64,000 nucleotides of DNA from Ctenopharyngodon idella (lineage: Eukaryota > Chordata > Actinopteri > Cypriniformes > Xenocyprididae), in NCBI RefSeq assembly GCF_019924925.1, contig NC_067229.1, forward strand, positions 2,145,001 to 2,209,000, read 5' to 3'. Both the position numbers and the translations under genes were made by a program. Below, piece after piece: positions 22,831-33,612 of the stretch. Under the pieces are notes generated by a model that was given only the letters and a program-made list of their open reading frames with translations, did not search any database and had not been told where the DNA came from. The stretch's first letter is position 1. Each line of letters opens with the position of its first letter.

Positions 22831-24265
22831 CTGTTAAAAGATGCATATTAAACGTAATTTAAATTTTACCATCACTTTACTATTGATTATATCAGCTGTA
22901 ATTCATAAAATGGATAAAACACTGCACTTTTTCGTAGACGTCGCATTTTTAGATGATCTGCAAAATTACTGGATGCTAAAAAACACACCACTGTCCTTAA
23001 GATCTGAAAAAATGATCAGAACAAAGCTCAAATTACGTACCCCAGACATTCAAAGTTATTGTCATCTTTTCACCTGCAATTTTCTCTGGGACTGTAGAAT
23101 GAAGGACTTCGAGTTGCAAATTATTACAATTGTTGCTGCATCTCAAAACTTTCCTGAATGCATCTGTGAAAGTTTCTTGTCTGCGCAAGTTCAGTAATTA
23201 CAGATAATTGTCGCAATCAGGGTTAGTTCAGCACCTGCATTATCATTTCAACATCTGAAATATTGCATTGGAGACGGATTGGGGGGTGGGGGGGAATAGA
23301 TTAAATAAATGTTGCGATACGGAGGAACATTGTCACTATCTTCTGTACCTGGGTGTACTGGCATAATTACACGCCGAATCCAGCGACAAGAATCATCATG
23401 CCAAATGAAGGCTGTGTAATCGCTACCCCAATCACAAGCAACATAATTGCTCTGACAATCAGGGTGGCGCTTTTGGGAGGCATGGGAAACACTCTACAAG
23501 AGGAGAAAAAAGGCCCAGCATGACAGCTTTGCATGAAATCGAAGCTCTTTTCTGGGCATTTGTGTAACGAGTTTGGGTTAAATTGCTCTAAATTACAGGT
23601 TTCCAAAAGCAATTTGATTATATTGCATGTTACGTAACTCTGACTGCATGCAAACAAATATTTGTAAACTTAATTATCGTGGCATCGCTAATGTCTCTTC
23701 AAAAAGACTCTCTGGTAAAAAGCTCTACACAGTGAGTCGGTAAGAGCGTTCCCTGCGGACCGAACCTGTACCTGCCATCTGTTTTCCACGTAACATCAAG
23801 TACTGTGTGTTTTACTCTACACAGCCTTCCGTGTTCTGCTAATACCTCAACATGCATCTGACTATTGTATATTCTTACTGTTTCTTCCTGCTGAGCTGCT
23901 TTCTATATACATACTATTTTACACAATGTGAAATGGCATTCACTGCTAATTTAGCATCTTTTATGTATTTACGAATGAAAGAACATTTAAAAGAAAACAA
24001 TGCAGCGATTGATTGGCTTGCTTTTATTTCTCTATAATACCACTAAATCATGACAAAAAAGACATTTATTTATGTAAATATGGTGATTTTTTGATTTTAT
24101 GCTGTTTTTAATGCCTACTCTAAATTGTCTTTCAATTAAAGATTTGAATTTGCCATGCATAACAGTGACCAACAACTTTATAATCATAAACATAACAAAC
24201 TTAAAAAAACTGGAGAAAATAAAAAGTAAAATAAAATGTCATGGCTCCAAAATTAACAAAAATAC
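22831..24265. other. Unique sequence, no gene seen
   Basis: A 118-codon plus-strand ORF (22841-23197) and a 96-codon minus-strand ORF (23367-23657) have no domain that I recognise. Their AT-rich, lysine/isoleucine/leucine-heavy composition fits chance. A short G-run lies at 23280-23295. Confidence 0.4.
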
Positions 24266-24267
24266 AA

Positions 24268-24285
24268 TAAAAAAAAAAAAATAAT

Positions 24286-24332
<47 letters not shown>
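24268..24332. repeat. (A)n-(TAA)n-(TA)n microsatellite
   Basis: An A-run, then taa triplets, then about twenty ta units. The overlapping IYIYIY ORF on the minus strand is an artefact. Confidence 0.95.
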
Positions 24333-24335
<3 letters not shown>

Positions 24336-24585
24336 CATTATTTTATATATTATGATAAAGGTATATAATATATAAAATATACAAGCAAATAATAATAAAT
24401 TGACCAAGTAAAATTTTAAATTACTCAGTTATTATAAATAATAATAATCAGTCGATATATAGTATGTTATGAAATGTGAATCTGAAAATGTGAATTTCAA
24501 CTTGAAAAACATGAACATTTAAATTAATAAATGCAATAAGGTAAATTTTTAATTTCTCTGTTAACTTTGGCAACATATATATATA

Positions 24586-25235
24586 CAGTGTGTGAATAAT
24601 TATTATGCAAGTTGATTTTCTAATCATATTTTTTTCCAAGCACATTTTACCAATTCCAAACCACATCAATCTTAATAACTACTAATAATTTTGTATTTAA
24701 TCATTTATAAGTAGCGAAGGCTGGAAATGAAAAATGCCTTATATTCAGGTGTGCATAATTATTAGGCAGGTTTTCTTTTACAGATAAAATGAGCCAAAAA
24801 AGAGATTTAACTCAGACTGAAAAGTCAAAAATTATTAAATGCCCATGAGAAGAATGCAATACTAATGCAATACTAGAAATTGCAAAGTTAAGGCATGACC
24901 AATGGACAGCAAAATGCTCATTGGGTCAGCAGGGTCAGACAAAAACAGAGAAGAAAGACACATGTTAACTGCAAAAGAATGAAGAATTAAGGTGAAGAAT
25001 TAAGTGTGAAACCATCAGGAACCCTTCAGTCTCCAGCACCACCATTTTCCAGAACTGCATCCTACATGGGGTCTCCAGAAACTCAAGGTGTCAGGATCTC
25101 AGAGACTTAGGTTAGGTAAAGAATCCTAAAAAATGAGCCGCACTTAATAAGAATCACAAGCTGAACTGTTGTAAAATACATGAAGACTGTTTTCTTATAG
25201 GCTTTATAGACAGACAGATTGAGAGTGACTCTTAT
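24586..25235 (+). mobile_element. Truncated Tc1/mariner-like element
   Basis: The left terminus cagtgtgtgaataattatta is repeated inward about 160 bases later as ggtgtgcataattattaggc. This is the IR/DR arrangement typical of fish Tc1-like transposons. The transposase start follows at 24789. The sequence tracks the 5' half of the element to about 25235 and then ends abruptly, so the 3' half and right inverted repeat are missing. It is a dead, 3'-truncated copy next to a short TA run. Confidence 0.75.
24789..25235 (+). pseudogene. Tc1-like transposase fragment, broken
   Basis: From ATG at 24789 the frame reads MSQKRDLTQTEKSKIIKC and hits TGA at 24846-24848. This start is the N-terminal helix-turn-helix region of a fish Tc1-like transposase. 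Downstream text still tracks the DNA-binding domain with frame changes, reaching the neighbourhood of the first catalytic aspartate (about 25205-25225), where the copy is cut off. The full protein in such elements is about 340 residues. The second and third acidic residues are absent. Non-functional. Confidence 0.7.
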
Positions 25236-25386
25236 ATAAAATATAACGAAAGTTGACTAAGCTGGAAGGTCAAACTGATAAAATCATCAAACTTCAAACC
25301 TATAGTAACCTTGCTAAGCCATCTTCCTGAGCAGCTAGTTTGATGTATCATGTAGTCATGTGAGATGATTGTGGTTGGTTTTGGCA

Positions 25387-25640
25387 GATGTGTCCCTGTC
25401 CTCTTCCACTCGGGCTCCTGGGTGACGTCCTCAGACAAGCATGGCTAATAAGCGGCGATTACAGGCGGCTCTGCCAGCCAGATCCCCTCCAGTCTCCTGC
25501 TGGCATCATGCAGAAGAAGCTGGCGTTCGGCCATCGTCATCCCCGGCCCTCATGCTACAGATCCCCAGCAGCCCGCAGGAGCGTTTCTGGGAGATGCATA
25601 AACAGAGATGGGCAAGATACAGTCGGATCCCAGGGAACAT
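25387..25640 (+). other. GC-rich open stretch, unconfirmed exon candidate
   Basis: After an acceptor-like ggttttggcag at 25376-25386 the sequence becomes GC-rich. The frame of ATG 25441 is open for 68 codons to TGA at 25645 and is arginine-, proline- and serine-rich (start MANKRRLQAALPAR, end WARYSRIPGNMR). A second frame from 25388 is open for 99 codons. Upstream, the first frame meets TGA near 25423. I do not recognise the protein, and two overlapping open frames argue for composition rather than coding. A known repeat tail follows at once. Confidence 0.18.
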
Positions 25641-25649
25641 GCGGTGATA

Positions 25650-25706
25650 AAACACACCTTAGATGCCGTGCAAGTCACTTTGGGTAAGAGCGTCTGTCAA
25701 ATGCAT
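25650..25706 (+). repeat. Teleost SINE/MITE tail fragment
   Basis: The words gtgcaagtcactttgggtaa and gagcgtctgtcaaatgcat closely follow the very common teleost repeat tail that reads 'gtaagtcgctttggataaaagcgtctgc(c/t)aaatg'. Only the tail remains. It explains the apparent splice donor after tttggg. Confidence 0.5.
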
Positions 25707-25938
25707 GCATGCATGGTTGAGTTTAGTGTTGTGTGGTTTTACCCATCAGCCACTGCAGCTTCATGGGTGAATCTCACGAAGTCACAAGCACACAATTTGG
25801 ATGAAGAAAGCATGCATTAAAAACTGAGAATAATGAGAATTACAAGAGTAAAATGTTGGTGAAAATGTAGTCAACAGTCATGAAAAAATGTCACAATGCA
25901 TAGAAAATCCCAGAAATACTTAACATTGTGGATTGTGA

Positions 25939-26184
25939 GTGCATCAAGCTTTTTGCTTGATCTTTTCCTTCCCAGTGCTTCTTTTGACTCTGTCATGTCT
26001 AATTAACACCACGCAGAACTGTGGCAGCACAGAACTTTATGTAAAACCTGCAGATGGTCAGTTTTTCAGAGCACTTCCTCCAGACAGTAACACTGACACA
26101 GTAAAAGCACAGTATTTCAACCTCGCACTGGCATCTCAACATCACAGTTCACAAGGAAATGACACGGCATGGATGATTTGCTAA
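25939..26184 (+). other. 81-codon ORF of unknown status
   Basis: The translation begins MHQAFCLIFSFPVLLLTL, which resembles a signal peptide, and continues with cysteine- and glycine-containing text. An acceptor-like tttccttcccag lies inside it at 25965-25976. No family recognised, no supporting neighbours, and the ORF runs into the tandem repeat that follows. Probably chance. Confidence 0.12.
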
Positions 26185-26185
26185 A

Positions 26186-27060
26186 GCTAACTTCCTCACA
26201 CCTTGGCTAAAGCGCTGGCAGCTTCATTATATTGGCTCATTGTTGTTAGCATTAGCAGCTAACAATCAGGGTACTTTAATGCTGCCTTCACGGAATTATT
26301 GTAAATATGAGATGCCTAGGTAAAAATTGCACATGAACGCCCTCCCATTTCGAAACTTGAATGCGACGAGCTCGTAATCACGACTTCAGAAGTGGGAATT
26401 ATCAAATTTCTGATAGCACATGAAGGCAGCATAATACTATAATGCGACATTGAGAAATGAGATATAAGCTAACTTCCTCACCTTGGCTTGGCTTTATTAA
26501 ATTGGCTCATTGTTGTTAGCATTAGCAGCTAACCAGCAGGGTACTTTAATACAATAACGCGACATTGCTTTCAGAATATTTTATATCAAGAAATTACATA
26601 TAAGCTAACTTCCTCGCCTTGGCTAATGTGCTGGCAGATTCATTAAATCGGCTCATTGTTGTTAGCATTAGCAGTTAACCAGCACAGTACTTACAACACG
26701 ACATTGCTTTCAAAATATTTTATAGCAGAAAATGGGATGTAGGCTAACTTCCTCGCACATTATTGGCTTCTACACTTGTAGCTTCATTAAATCGGCTCAT
26801 TGTTATTAGCATTAGCAGCTAACCAGCAGAGTACTTTAATACTATAACGCGACATTGCTTTCAGAATATTTTATAACAAGAAATGAGATATAAGGTAACT
26901 TCCGCACACATTATTGGCTAGTGGACTGGCAGCTTCATTAAATCAGCTCATTGTTGTTAGTATTAGCTAATAAGTTAGCACAGTTAATGAGACATTGCCT
27001 TTAGGACATCTGAGGTAAGATATAAGTTCACTTCAGAGATTATTGGCTAGTGCACTGTCA
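26186..27060 (+). repeat. ~140-bp tandem repeat, about six units
   Basis: Units begin near 26188, 26468, 26602, 26742, 26895 and 27014 with (g)ctaacttcctc(g/a)c and contain ttggct..gctggcag, cttcattaaat, ggctcattgttgttagcatt, agcagctaacc and gtactttaata..taacgcgacattgc. Divergence rises toward 27 kb. The first interval is 280 bp because it holds a MITE insertion (26280-26431). Loosely related gctaac/ttagc-rich text continues to about 27440. Confidence 0.8.
26280..26431. mobile_element. 152-bp PIF/Harbinger-type MITE with TAA target duplication
   Basis: Perfect 11-bp terminal inverted repeats: tgctgccttca at 26280 and tgaaggcagca ending at 26431. Each end is flanked by taa (26277-26279 and 26432-26434), the 3-bp TWA-type target duplication of the PIF/Harbinger superfamily. 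The empty site is present in sister tandem units: removing the element plus one taa gives gtactttaatactataa, which is what the unit at 26831 reads. No coding capacity. Confidence 0.88.
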
Positions 27061-29610
27061 GCTTGGCATGTGTTAACATAAACAGCTAACCTATAGGGCT
27101 TGGTAATATTATAAAGGCTATCTAATCAGTTAGTCTAGTTGATGTTAGCTTAGTTTACAATACTTTCAGGATATTTTATATATAAAGAAATGAGATGCTG
27201 CCTTACCTTGCTAAAAACAATCTAGTTTAAGATGCTAGCTGTTTTGAAACCTAGCAGCTCATCTGGTTGCTAGTTGGTCCAGACAATGTCGTTAGTCAGC
27301 CCAAGTTGATTATTAGCTGGTCAATCAGCCACCAAGTATCGAACAATTAGCTTAAGCTAGCTGGTAGCTGATTTGTTGCAAGTCCAAGATGGTCTAGCAT
27401 TAACTACCTGCAAATAAACAGTTTAGTGAGTGTATAGTAAACTAGTAACTCAGGTCACGTTGTCACCTTTAGAATTTGACATCTTCAACTAGACAGAAAC
27501 ATAAAAAAAACATAAGACAACATGCGGTATGATTAGCATTAGCAAAAATCAACATACAGTATAGAGAGAGCTCAGTTGTGGTGAGACAGATCTTAGAAAT
27601 GAATAGCAGAATAAAATGATGGGTTGAGAAGCTCCTGTAATGAAATGCAGAGGATCACACTCGTTAATTAATTCGTCTGTTGAGCCATCACAGGTCACAG
27701 GCTAAAGCGCTAAAGCTAGTGCCGCCCAGTCAGCTGCAGACACATCGTAATTACATGCTTCCCTGCTTATTGGCCACCACTTATTCTTTTTAATTACTTT
27801 GTGTCCATGGAAAAAAAACACACAAGATGCGCCAATTGAGGTATGCTAGCGCTCAGTGTCACCGACAATCTGTGTCAGGCTGCTATGATAATTTAGGGTT
27901 AGCTTGAATAGCATTTAATATTTGCCTGTTTATAAGTGTTATGGTAGACATAATATCCAAAGGTTGAGGTAATAATTACATCCTTTTGAAAAACTAGTGC
28001 AAAAGTCACAACGTGTTATGCTAACGCCAAGATGTTCTTGGTGTTTGTTTGTTTGAAATGTATTAGAGCTTGTTGAATGGTTGTTAAACAGATGTGAATG
28101 TTTGTAGCACGTTTGCAAAAGAAAAACACAGAAAACATGCCTTTGTAAATATTTTATTGACGTACCGCATTGATTTCTTAAATCTATAATAGCGCCGTGA
28201 GCTCTTATTTGCTGTTCTGCCGTGTCTAATATGTTTCTTTGAGCACGTTTCTGAGGTAGAACCAGTTCAGATGTGGCCGCGGGTGATAAGAGCCCCTCTC
28301 CACCTGACGCCCGTTCTCCGCTCGCTCCTCGTTCCCCTGCTCTCCGGAGCCCTAGCATCGAGACCTAATCCCGCTTGCATGGAGGCGGCATTTTGTCGAG
28401 CGCGAGATGACACTGACCTTCAGTTTTCATCCTACCAATTTCTCTGTACTTTCAAGGAAGCATGAATCTAATTTAGGCCTGGGAGCTTCACGGTGCTCGT
28501 CTTTGATCTTCGGCTCTCGACGAGTACAAAGAGCGAGGGATATGTCGAAAGAGAACGGCAGAAAATCAAGAGAGAGACAGACGGAGAGAGAGGAAATAAT
28601 CTCACTTCCTAGAGCTGACAAAGTGACACATTTGTATGTCGAGTCACAAGTAACACGTGAAATACACAGTTTGCACGAAATATTGAATACTAACAATTTA
28701 AATGAAGTACCTAAGGTGAAATATAGCACTTAAGGCAACGTGAAATCAGATTGTCCCTACTTGTTGTATTATTTAATGTTCTTGGTCTTATTGTGCATGT
28801 TATTTCAGTTTGTTGTAATTGCAATCTTTTTGTCGTAAAACATTCGTTGAAATGCAGTAACTTGGGTGAAAAAGAAATAAACCTTTTTATCGTCTACCAA
28901 GCGAAATCCAGAAGTATGATCATGTACAAAAGCGAATACACAACTGTGTCGTCTTTTCTGTCTGTAAGTGGGATTGTTCACATTTCCAAAAGTCCAATTA
29001 AGCGCTGAATCTCAGTGAGCACTGAAGAGGCCATTGTTTAGTTGTCGCCGTTGTTTAGTGCCAAACCACCTACCCGAGCAACATGTCATAATATAAAAGC
29101 AGTGAAGCAAAAGCTTTTATTTGGCAGGAGCACTTCCTCGTCATCCTCCTCTTCGTTTTCCTGGCACTCGGTGGGACCGCGTCGCTCTGCCAGGCTGGAT
29201 TGATATGTCTGTCAGATGGACAGGTCTGTGCGAGCCGTTCTCCCTGAGGTGGGCCGGTGACACACATTAAAAGGGCTTCTGGAGTGGGCGTCCCCTGTCT
29301 GCACTTCACAAAGAGAGAAAATTCACTTCAATGCACTACAAAAACGCACACCTGTGGGACATGGACAGAGCGGCCTGCCACTTCACACCAGCCCAGCATG
29401 AGCTCGCTGACCGGATGCTTTCAGACACAAAGCTAAACTGAGCTGTGGAGCGCAGGCTTTTCACACTACAGCGGCAGGACGTCTCGCTGTCATGAGGGAG
29501 TTTGGTCCTGCAGAGAGATTACAGCGATGAAAAGAAGGGAACATGTCGTTTAAGGAACTGTTGAGACTCCGAAAGCGGCGTTTTTCAAGTGACTTCTCCC
29601 TAATGAATTA
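27061..29610. other. Unique sequence with GC-richer patches, no confirmed gene
   Basis: Positions 27061-27440 are rich in gctagct/gttagc words. GC-richer unique patches lie at 27690-27850, 28190-28460 and 29100-29560. The ORFs at 27939-28358 (minus, 139 codons) and 28407-28733 (plus, 108 codons) have no recognised domain. The first is arginine/glycine-rich where the DNA is GC-rich and loses that character where the DNA turns AT-rich, which suggests chance. Confidence 0.4.
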
Positions 29611-29615
29611 TTGCT

Positions 29616-29728
29616 GCGTCCGAAATCTAATAGTTCAATAATATATATGTGAAAACATACCGATTAAGTAGTATGTCTGAATACAGAGGCTGCATCTGAA
29701 ATCGCATACTCTCTTGAGTAGGTACTTA
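29616..29728 (+). repeat. Dispersed repeat preceding the foldback element
   Basis: Carries cgtccgaaatc and gcatctgaaatcgcatac, then ctctcttgagtaggtactta, which matches 22431-22459. Probably an older MITE end into which the next element inserted. Confidence 0.4.
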
Positions 29729-30285
29729 AAGGGTTAGTTCACCCAAAAATGAAAATTCTGTCATTTATTACTCACCCTCATGCAGTTTCACACCCGTAAA
29801 ACCTTCGTTAATCTTCGAAACGCAAATTGAGATATTTTTGTTGAAATCTGATGGCTCCGTGAGGCCTATATAGGGAGCAATGACATTTCCTCTCTCAAGA
29901 TCCATAAAGGTACTAAAAACATATTTAAATCAGTTCATGTGAGTACAGTGGTTCAATATTAATATTATAAAGTGATGAGAATATTTTTGGTGCGCCAAAA
30001 AAAAACAAAATAACGACTTATATAGTGATGGCTGATTTCAAAACACTGCTTCACGAAGCTTCGGAGTGTTATGAATCGGCATGTCGAATCCGCAGTTCGG
30101 AGCGCCAAAGTCACGTGATTTCAGCAGTTTGGCGGTTTGACACGTGATCCGAATCATGATTCGACACACTGATTCATTATGCTCCGAATCTTCCTGAAGC
30201 AGTGTTTTGAAATCGGCCATCACTAAATAAGTCGTTATTTTGTTTTTTTTGGCGCACCAAAAATATTCTTGTCGCTATGACATAA
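29729..30285. mobile_element. Foldback (long inverted repeat) element, right arm truncated
   Basis: It opens with gggttagttcacccaaaaat, the cyprinid tail. The inner arms, 29971-30090 and the reverse complement of about 30155-30282, match at roughly 90% over about 120 bases. Shared words include gaatatttttggtgcgcc, aacaaaataacgactta, tttcaaaacactgcttca and atgaatc. The left arm continues outward for 240 bases (gatccataaaggtactaaaa, agttcatgtgagtacagtgg), but the right arm stops at about 30282. There it joins the repeat also found at 32581. No coding capacity. I recognise the family from carp and zebrafish. Confidence 0.78.
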
Positions 30286-30360
30286 AGCCTTGAGGTGTAG
30301 GTACCGAGTGTAACATAGTATTCCCTGTTGCTTAAGTAGGATCTGAACCAATCTAAGAAA
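30283..30360 (+). repeat. ~78-bp repeat, copy 1
   Basis: The text atgacataaagccttgaggt, then gtaggtaccgagtgtaacat, then agtattccctgttgcttaag continues to aatctaagaa and recurs at 32578-32660 with about six changes. It starts exactly where the foldback element is cut. Confidence 0.82.
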
Positions 30361-30428
30361 GGACCTGATAGACCGACCCATTTCTGTAGTCAGTCGAGTA
30401 TATATGTTTATATATGTATATATATGTC

Positions 30429-31017
30429 CAGGGTTGGGGGTAACGCATTACAAGTAACGTGAGTTACGTAATCAGATTACTTTTTTCAAGTAACTAGTAA
30501 AGTAACGCATTACTTTTAAATTTACAAACAAAATATTGGAGTTACTTTTTCAAATAAGTCAAGTTACTTTGTTTTCCCATTTACTGACTGACAAATCGGG
30601 AGTGCAGAGGTGTTGTGTGCGCTGTGTGAACATGATGGTTATTCTAGACTAGTTCTAGACAAAATGTGAGAATACATTTACTTCTTCTTCTGCGTCCTAT
30701 TCTTCCGTATTCCAGAACAGCAGCACAGCTGAAAGGCTTCTTTGTTTGAACTGCGCCCTCTACTGTACATGTGTGAATTTGCATTTCCTTCAGCCTGAGG
30801 CTTATTAATTTCACTTTTGGTGTAAAAGCGCCTTTACATTCGCCAAAAATAGAACTTTTTTGTTGTTATAAAAAACAAACAAACAAACAGCCCAGCCCAG
30901 ATGAGAAAAAGTAAGGTAACACTACTTTCCATAAAAAGTAACGCAATTAGTTACTTTTTTAGGGAGTAACGCAATATTGTAATGCATTACTTTTAAAAGT
31001 AACTTTCCCCAACACTG
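30429..31017. mobile_element. hAT-type non-autonomous element
   Basis: The left end cagggttgggggtaacgc and the right end, reverse-complemented, cagtgttggggaaagttac share the cag(g/t)gttgggg terminus. Internal taacgcattac / gtaatgcattac words occur near both ends. The flanking octamers tatatgtc (30421-30428) and tatatttc (31018-31025) match at 7 of 8, as expected for an aged 8-bp hAT target duplication. The interior has no transposase ORF. It belongs to the widespread 'cagtgttggggaaagtta' fish family. Confidence 0.86.
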
Positions 31018-31025
31018 TATATTTC

Positions 31026-32087
31026 CAATGCTGAGCATGCTGGGCAATGCAGAGAGAATTTTCAGTTTGAGCCCTAGGAATAAATCAGACGTCTTAATGA
31101 GGAGTCGGGGATGAACTGTGACCCGCCCGAGCATCTGTTTCTGCTAATGGATAAAGGGTCCCTGGTTTCAAAAAGAGGTCTTATCAGCAGCACGCTAGAA
31201 TATTCAGAAAAGACCCCAGACCTGCCAGAAAAACCCAGCATTTCCACCTGCATCAGAGTCGAGAATACAATTACAATTACGCTTAAATAAAACACTGCTA
31301 AATCACTACAATTATGATCAATTCATAAATTGATTGCTGTGAATTTTATTCATTACAATTTAAATCTAAATTATAGTCTAATTTTTGTAATTTATATAGT
31401 ATATATATTTTTAATTACTTTAGTATTATTTATTGTACAATACTTTTATATTAACATTAAATTTATTTTATTTTAATCTAATTTCATTATTATTAGTATT
31501 ATTAAAATAAGGTATAATTAGAATTATTTATTTAGAATTAGAATTATTTATTCACAAAGTGACTTTCTCTTCCTTCCTACAACTTCCCGTCTCCAGCTAG
31601 ACGGCAGAAACGGTTTTGTGTTCCATTAAAACCCCTCCAGCTGGATTTTATTAGCGTGTCCCGTGGAGCCGAATGTTCCTGAAACCAGCGTCTCTCAGCA
31701 GGGCCGAACATCCAGAAATACCTGCTCTAATGAGGATATCGGGTACGCATTCAGAGGCCAGCATCACTCGCGATAATGATAATAGCCACAGAGTTGTTTG
31801 CTAAAGACCAATTTAATGGAAAACACTTGCAGCGTTTAGATGGTTTCAGGTTGACTGTGAATGGACCACTTTTGGTGGATTGTAGCAAGAGATAAACTGT
31901 CACGGACATGATAAGAGAAGCTTAAAAATAAACCCCAAAATGAATGTTCACTCATCATTTACTATAATTTCAAACCCATACACGTTTCAACACTTTATTA
32001 TCCCATGAGGCCACGGGAGAGGTAAGAGTTTAGGTAAGAATGTTTTTTAATAATGAAATTCAATTCTATGAAAGTGTCATTTTTATA
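31026..32087. other. Unique and AT-rich sequence
   Basis: Positions 31300-31550 are AT-rich low complexity. Positions 31560-31770 are a GC-richer unique patch. At 31935-31985, atgttcactcatcatttact and atttcaaacccata form a degenerate copy of the cyprinid tail. No gene recognised. Confidence 0.4.
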
Positions 32088-32420
32088 TGTAATACAGTTC
32101 GTAGATCAGGGAATAAGGAGGCAGGAATCGGCGGATGTTCAAAAGACTTTAATCCATCAAAATAAACAAACAACAAAACGAAAGTAAAGGCGGCAGCCTC
32201 TTGCGGACGACTGCCGCACACACATAAACAAAACATAATGTAAAATAGTCCAGGCCTGGTCCTCTCTCATCCTTCACTGACATCGCTCCTCCTTTTATGC
32301 TCCTGGAGCTCCTTCGTGAGCAACTCGAGACCGGTGTGGCACGCAGCTGACACTCATTAACACTCGCGCCACTGGCCTCGCCTCGTTCTCACGGCCCTCT
32401 GCCTCGTCCTGCTTGCCACA
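32088..32420 (-). mobile_element. Probable solo LTR
   Basis: Read on the minus strand, the block starts tgtggcaagcaggacgaggc (32420 downward) and ends at tacgaactgtattaca (32088), giving TG...CA termini and a length of 333 bp. In order it has GC-rich U3-like text, a TATA box (cataaaag, about 32290-32300), a downstream leader and an attaaa signal (32148-32153). The tetranucleotide tata borders the left end and lies one base beyond the right end, so a target duplication is possible but not exact. No partner LTR or internal retroviral or gypsy-type frames are seen nearby, hence 'solo'. Confidence 0.6.
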
Positions 32421-32577
32421 CTATACCACTAGTGGCATCTAACAAAATTGCAAAGAATTATTCTAAGAAAATAACTGATGAATAATTTATGTACTAATGA
32501 ATTACACCAGCTAAAGGAAGCATTTATAGCTTAAATAACAGAGGACCCAAAATTGAGCCTTGAGGAACACCACAAGA

Positions 32578-32660
32578 TATGACATAAGGCCTGGAGGTGT
32601 AGGTACCGAGTGTAACATAGTATTCCCTCTTGCTTAAGTAGGATATGAATCAATCTAAGA
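32578..32660 (+). repeat. ~78-bp repeat, copy 2
   Basis: Second copy of the repeat at 30283. Here it is preceded by cccaaaattgagccttgagg and aacaccacaagat, which are absent at copy 1, and it runs directly into a cyprinid tail copy. Confidence 0.82.
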
Positions 32661-32830
32661 ATGCTCGCTCATCATTTACTCACCCTCATATCATTTCAAA
32701 CCCATATGACTTACTTTCTTCCGTATAACTCAAAATAAGACATTTAGCACAATGTTCACGCTGCTCTTATCCAGACAATGAAGTGAATGGGGACTGGAGC
32801 TGTTGAGCATACATAGATATTAGATGTATA
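32661..32830 (+). repeat. Cyprinid interspersed-repeat tail copy
   Basis: Contains gctcatcatttactcaccct, catatcatttcaaaccc, atgactt, ctttcttcc, then gaagtgaatggggactgg. This is the extended form of the tail seen at 29729 and 35317. Confidence 0.6.
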
Positions 32831-33604
32831 ATTGAGATTTGGCCTACTCTATATGGCCGCCCGTCATATACTGAAAGACAAGCATGTGCACTAATGCATT
32901 GAAAGCCGAGGTGGCAAAACATAAATGATCAGGCTCAGCGAGATTTGCTCTTCACCTCTCCATCCATCATCAAACCCACCGTAAAACAAGGCAACAGTAT
33001 CAACAGCCCATAAAAAAGCTGCTGCTTGACATAAGCGCATTACAACAATCATTTACAAACTTGCTTAGTTACATAAAACCCAGAGGAGAATGTGATTACG
33101 TTACGATAAAACAACACAATAAAGACACTCTCTTTATCTCTGGATCGAAAGACTCTAGGAGGGTCAAATCTCACAATCTCAGATTTAATAACGAATGCGG
33201 GCGGTAAAACAACAGGGCGAGTCTTTCATCCTGACAGGGACGTAATCCGCCCGATTGATTTTCCGAATTTTGTGCCACCAACTGCGTGAAACAGCGTACA
33301 GGACTGATGACATCCGACACATGCGCTCATAAATCTGACCCCCATCTGGATGGAGACCCCCAAAAACGGACAGATTTATTGACGCATTGACGCATGGCAT
33401 TCTGGGACTCCGTAATTAGCATTTTTATGGATGGCCCTAAAAGATTCCTGCAATGGTGCGTGACTTGTTTATTGTTTGTTATCATGTCGGGGTGAAAGTA
33501 AACTACGTTGGTTTTTAATCCCGAGAGTTTAGATTGTATCGCGGTAAAACAAATTTAAACATAAAATCAAAACGGACCTGTTCCTGGTCTTTCTGCGAAT
33601 GATT
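32831..33604. other. Unique sequence, no gene seen
   Basis: Ordinary mixed-composition DNA. A 71-codon minus-strand ORF at 33185-33400 has no recognised domain. Confidence 0.4.
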
Positions 33605-33612
33605 CATCAGGG

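Noticed and set aside
22841..23197. 118-codon plus-strand ORF with a hydrophobic start that could be a secreted protein.
   Set aside because: AT-rich chance composition; it lies just beside a MITE end and has no homology that I can name.
24099..24407. IYIYIY reading frames as possible membrane peptides.
   Set aside because: Translation of the (TA)n microsatellite; the same applies near 11.1 kb and 43.9 kb.
25608..25820. Splice donor after tttggg giving an exon end at 25681.
   Set aside because: The text belongs to the common teleost repeat tail gtaagtcgctttggataaaagcgtctgc, so the donor-like gtaaga is part of a repeat.
27939..28358. 139-codon minus-strand ORF, one of the longest outside transposons.
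   Set aside because: Its composition follows local GC content, no domain is recognisable, and no splice or start context supports it.
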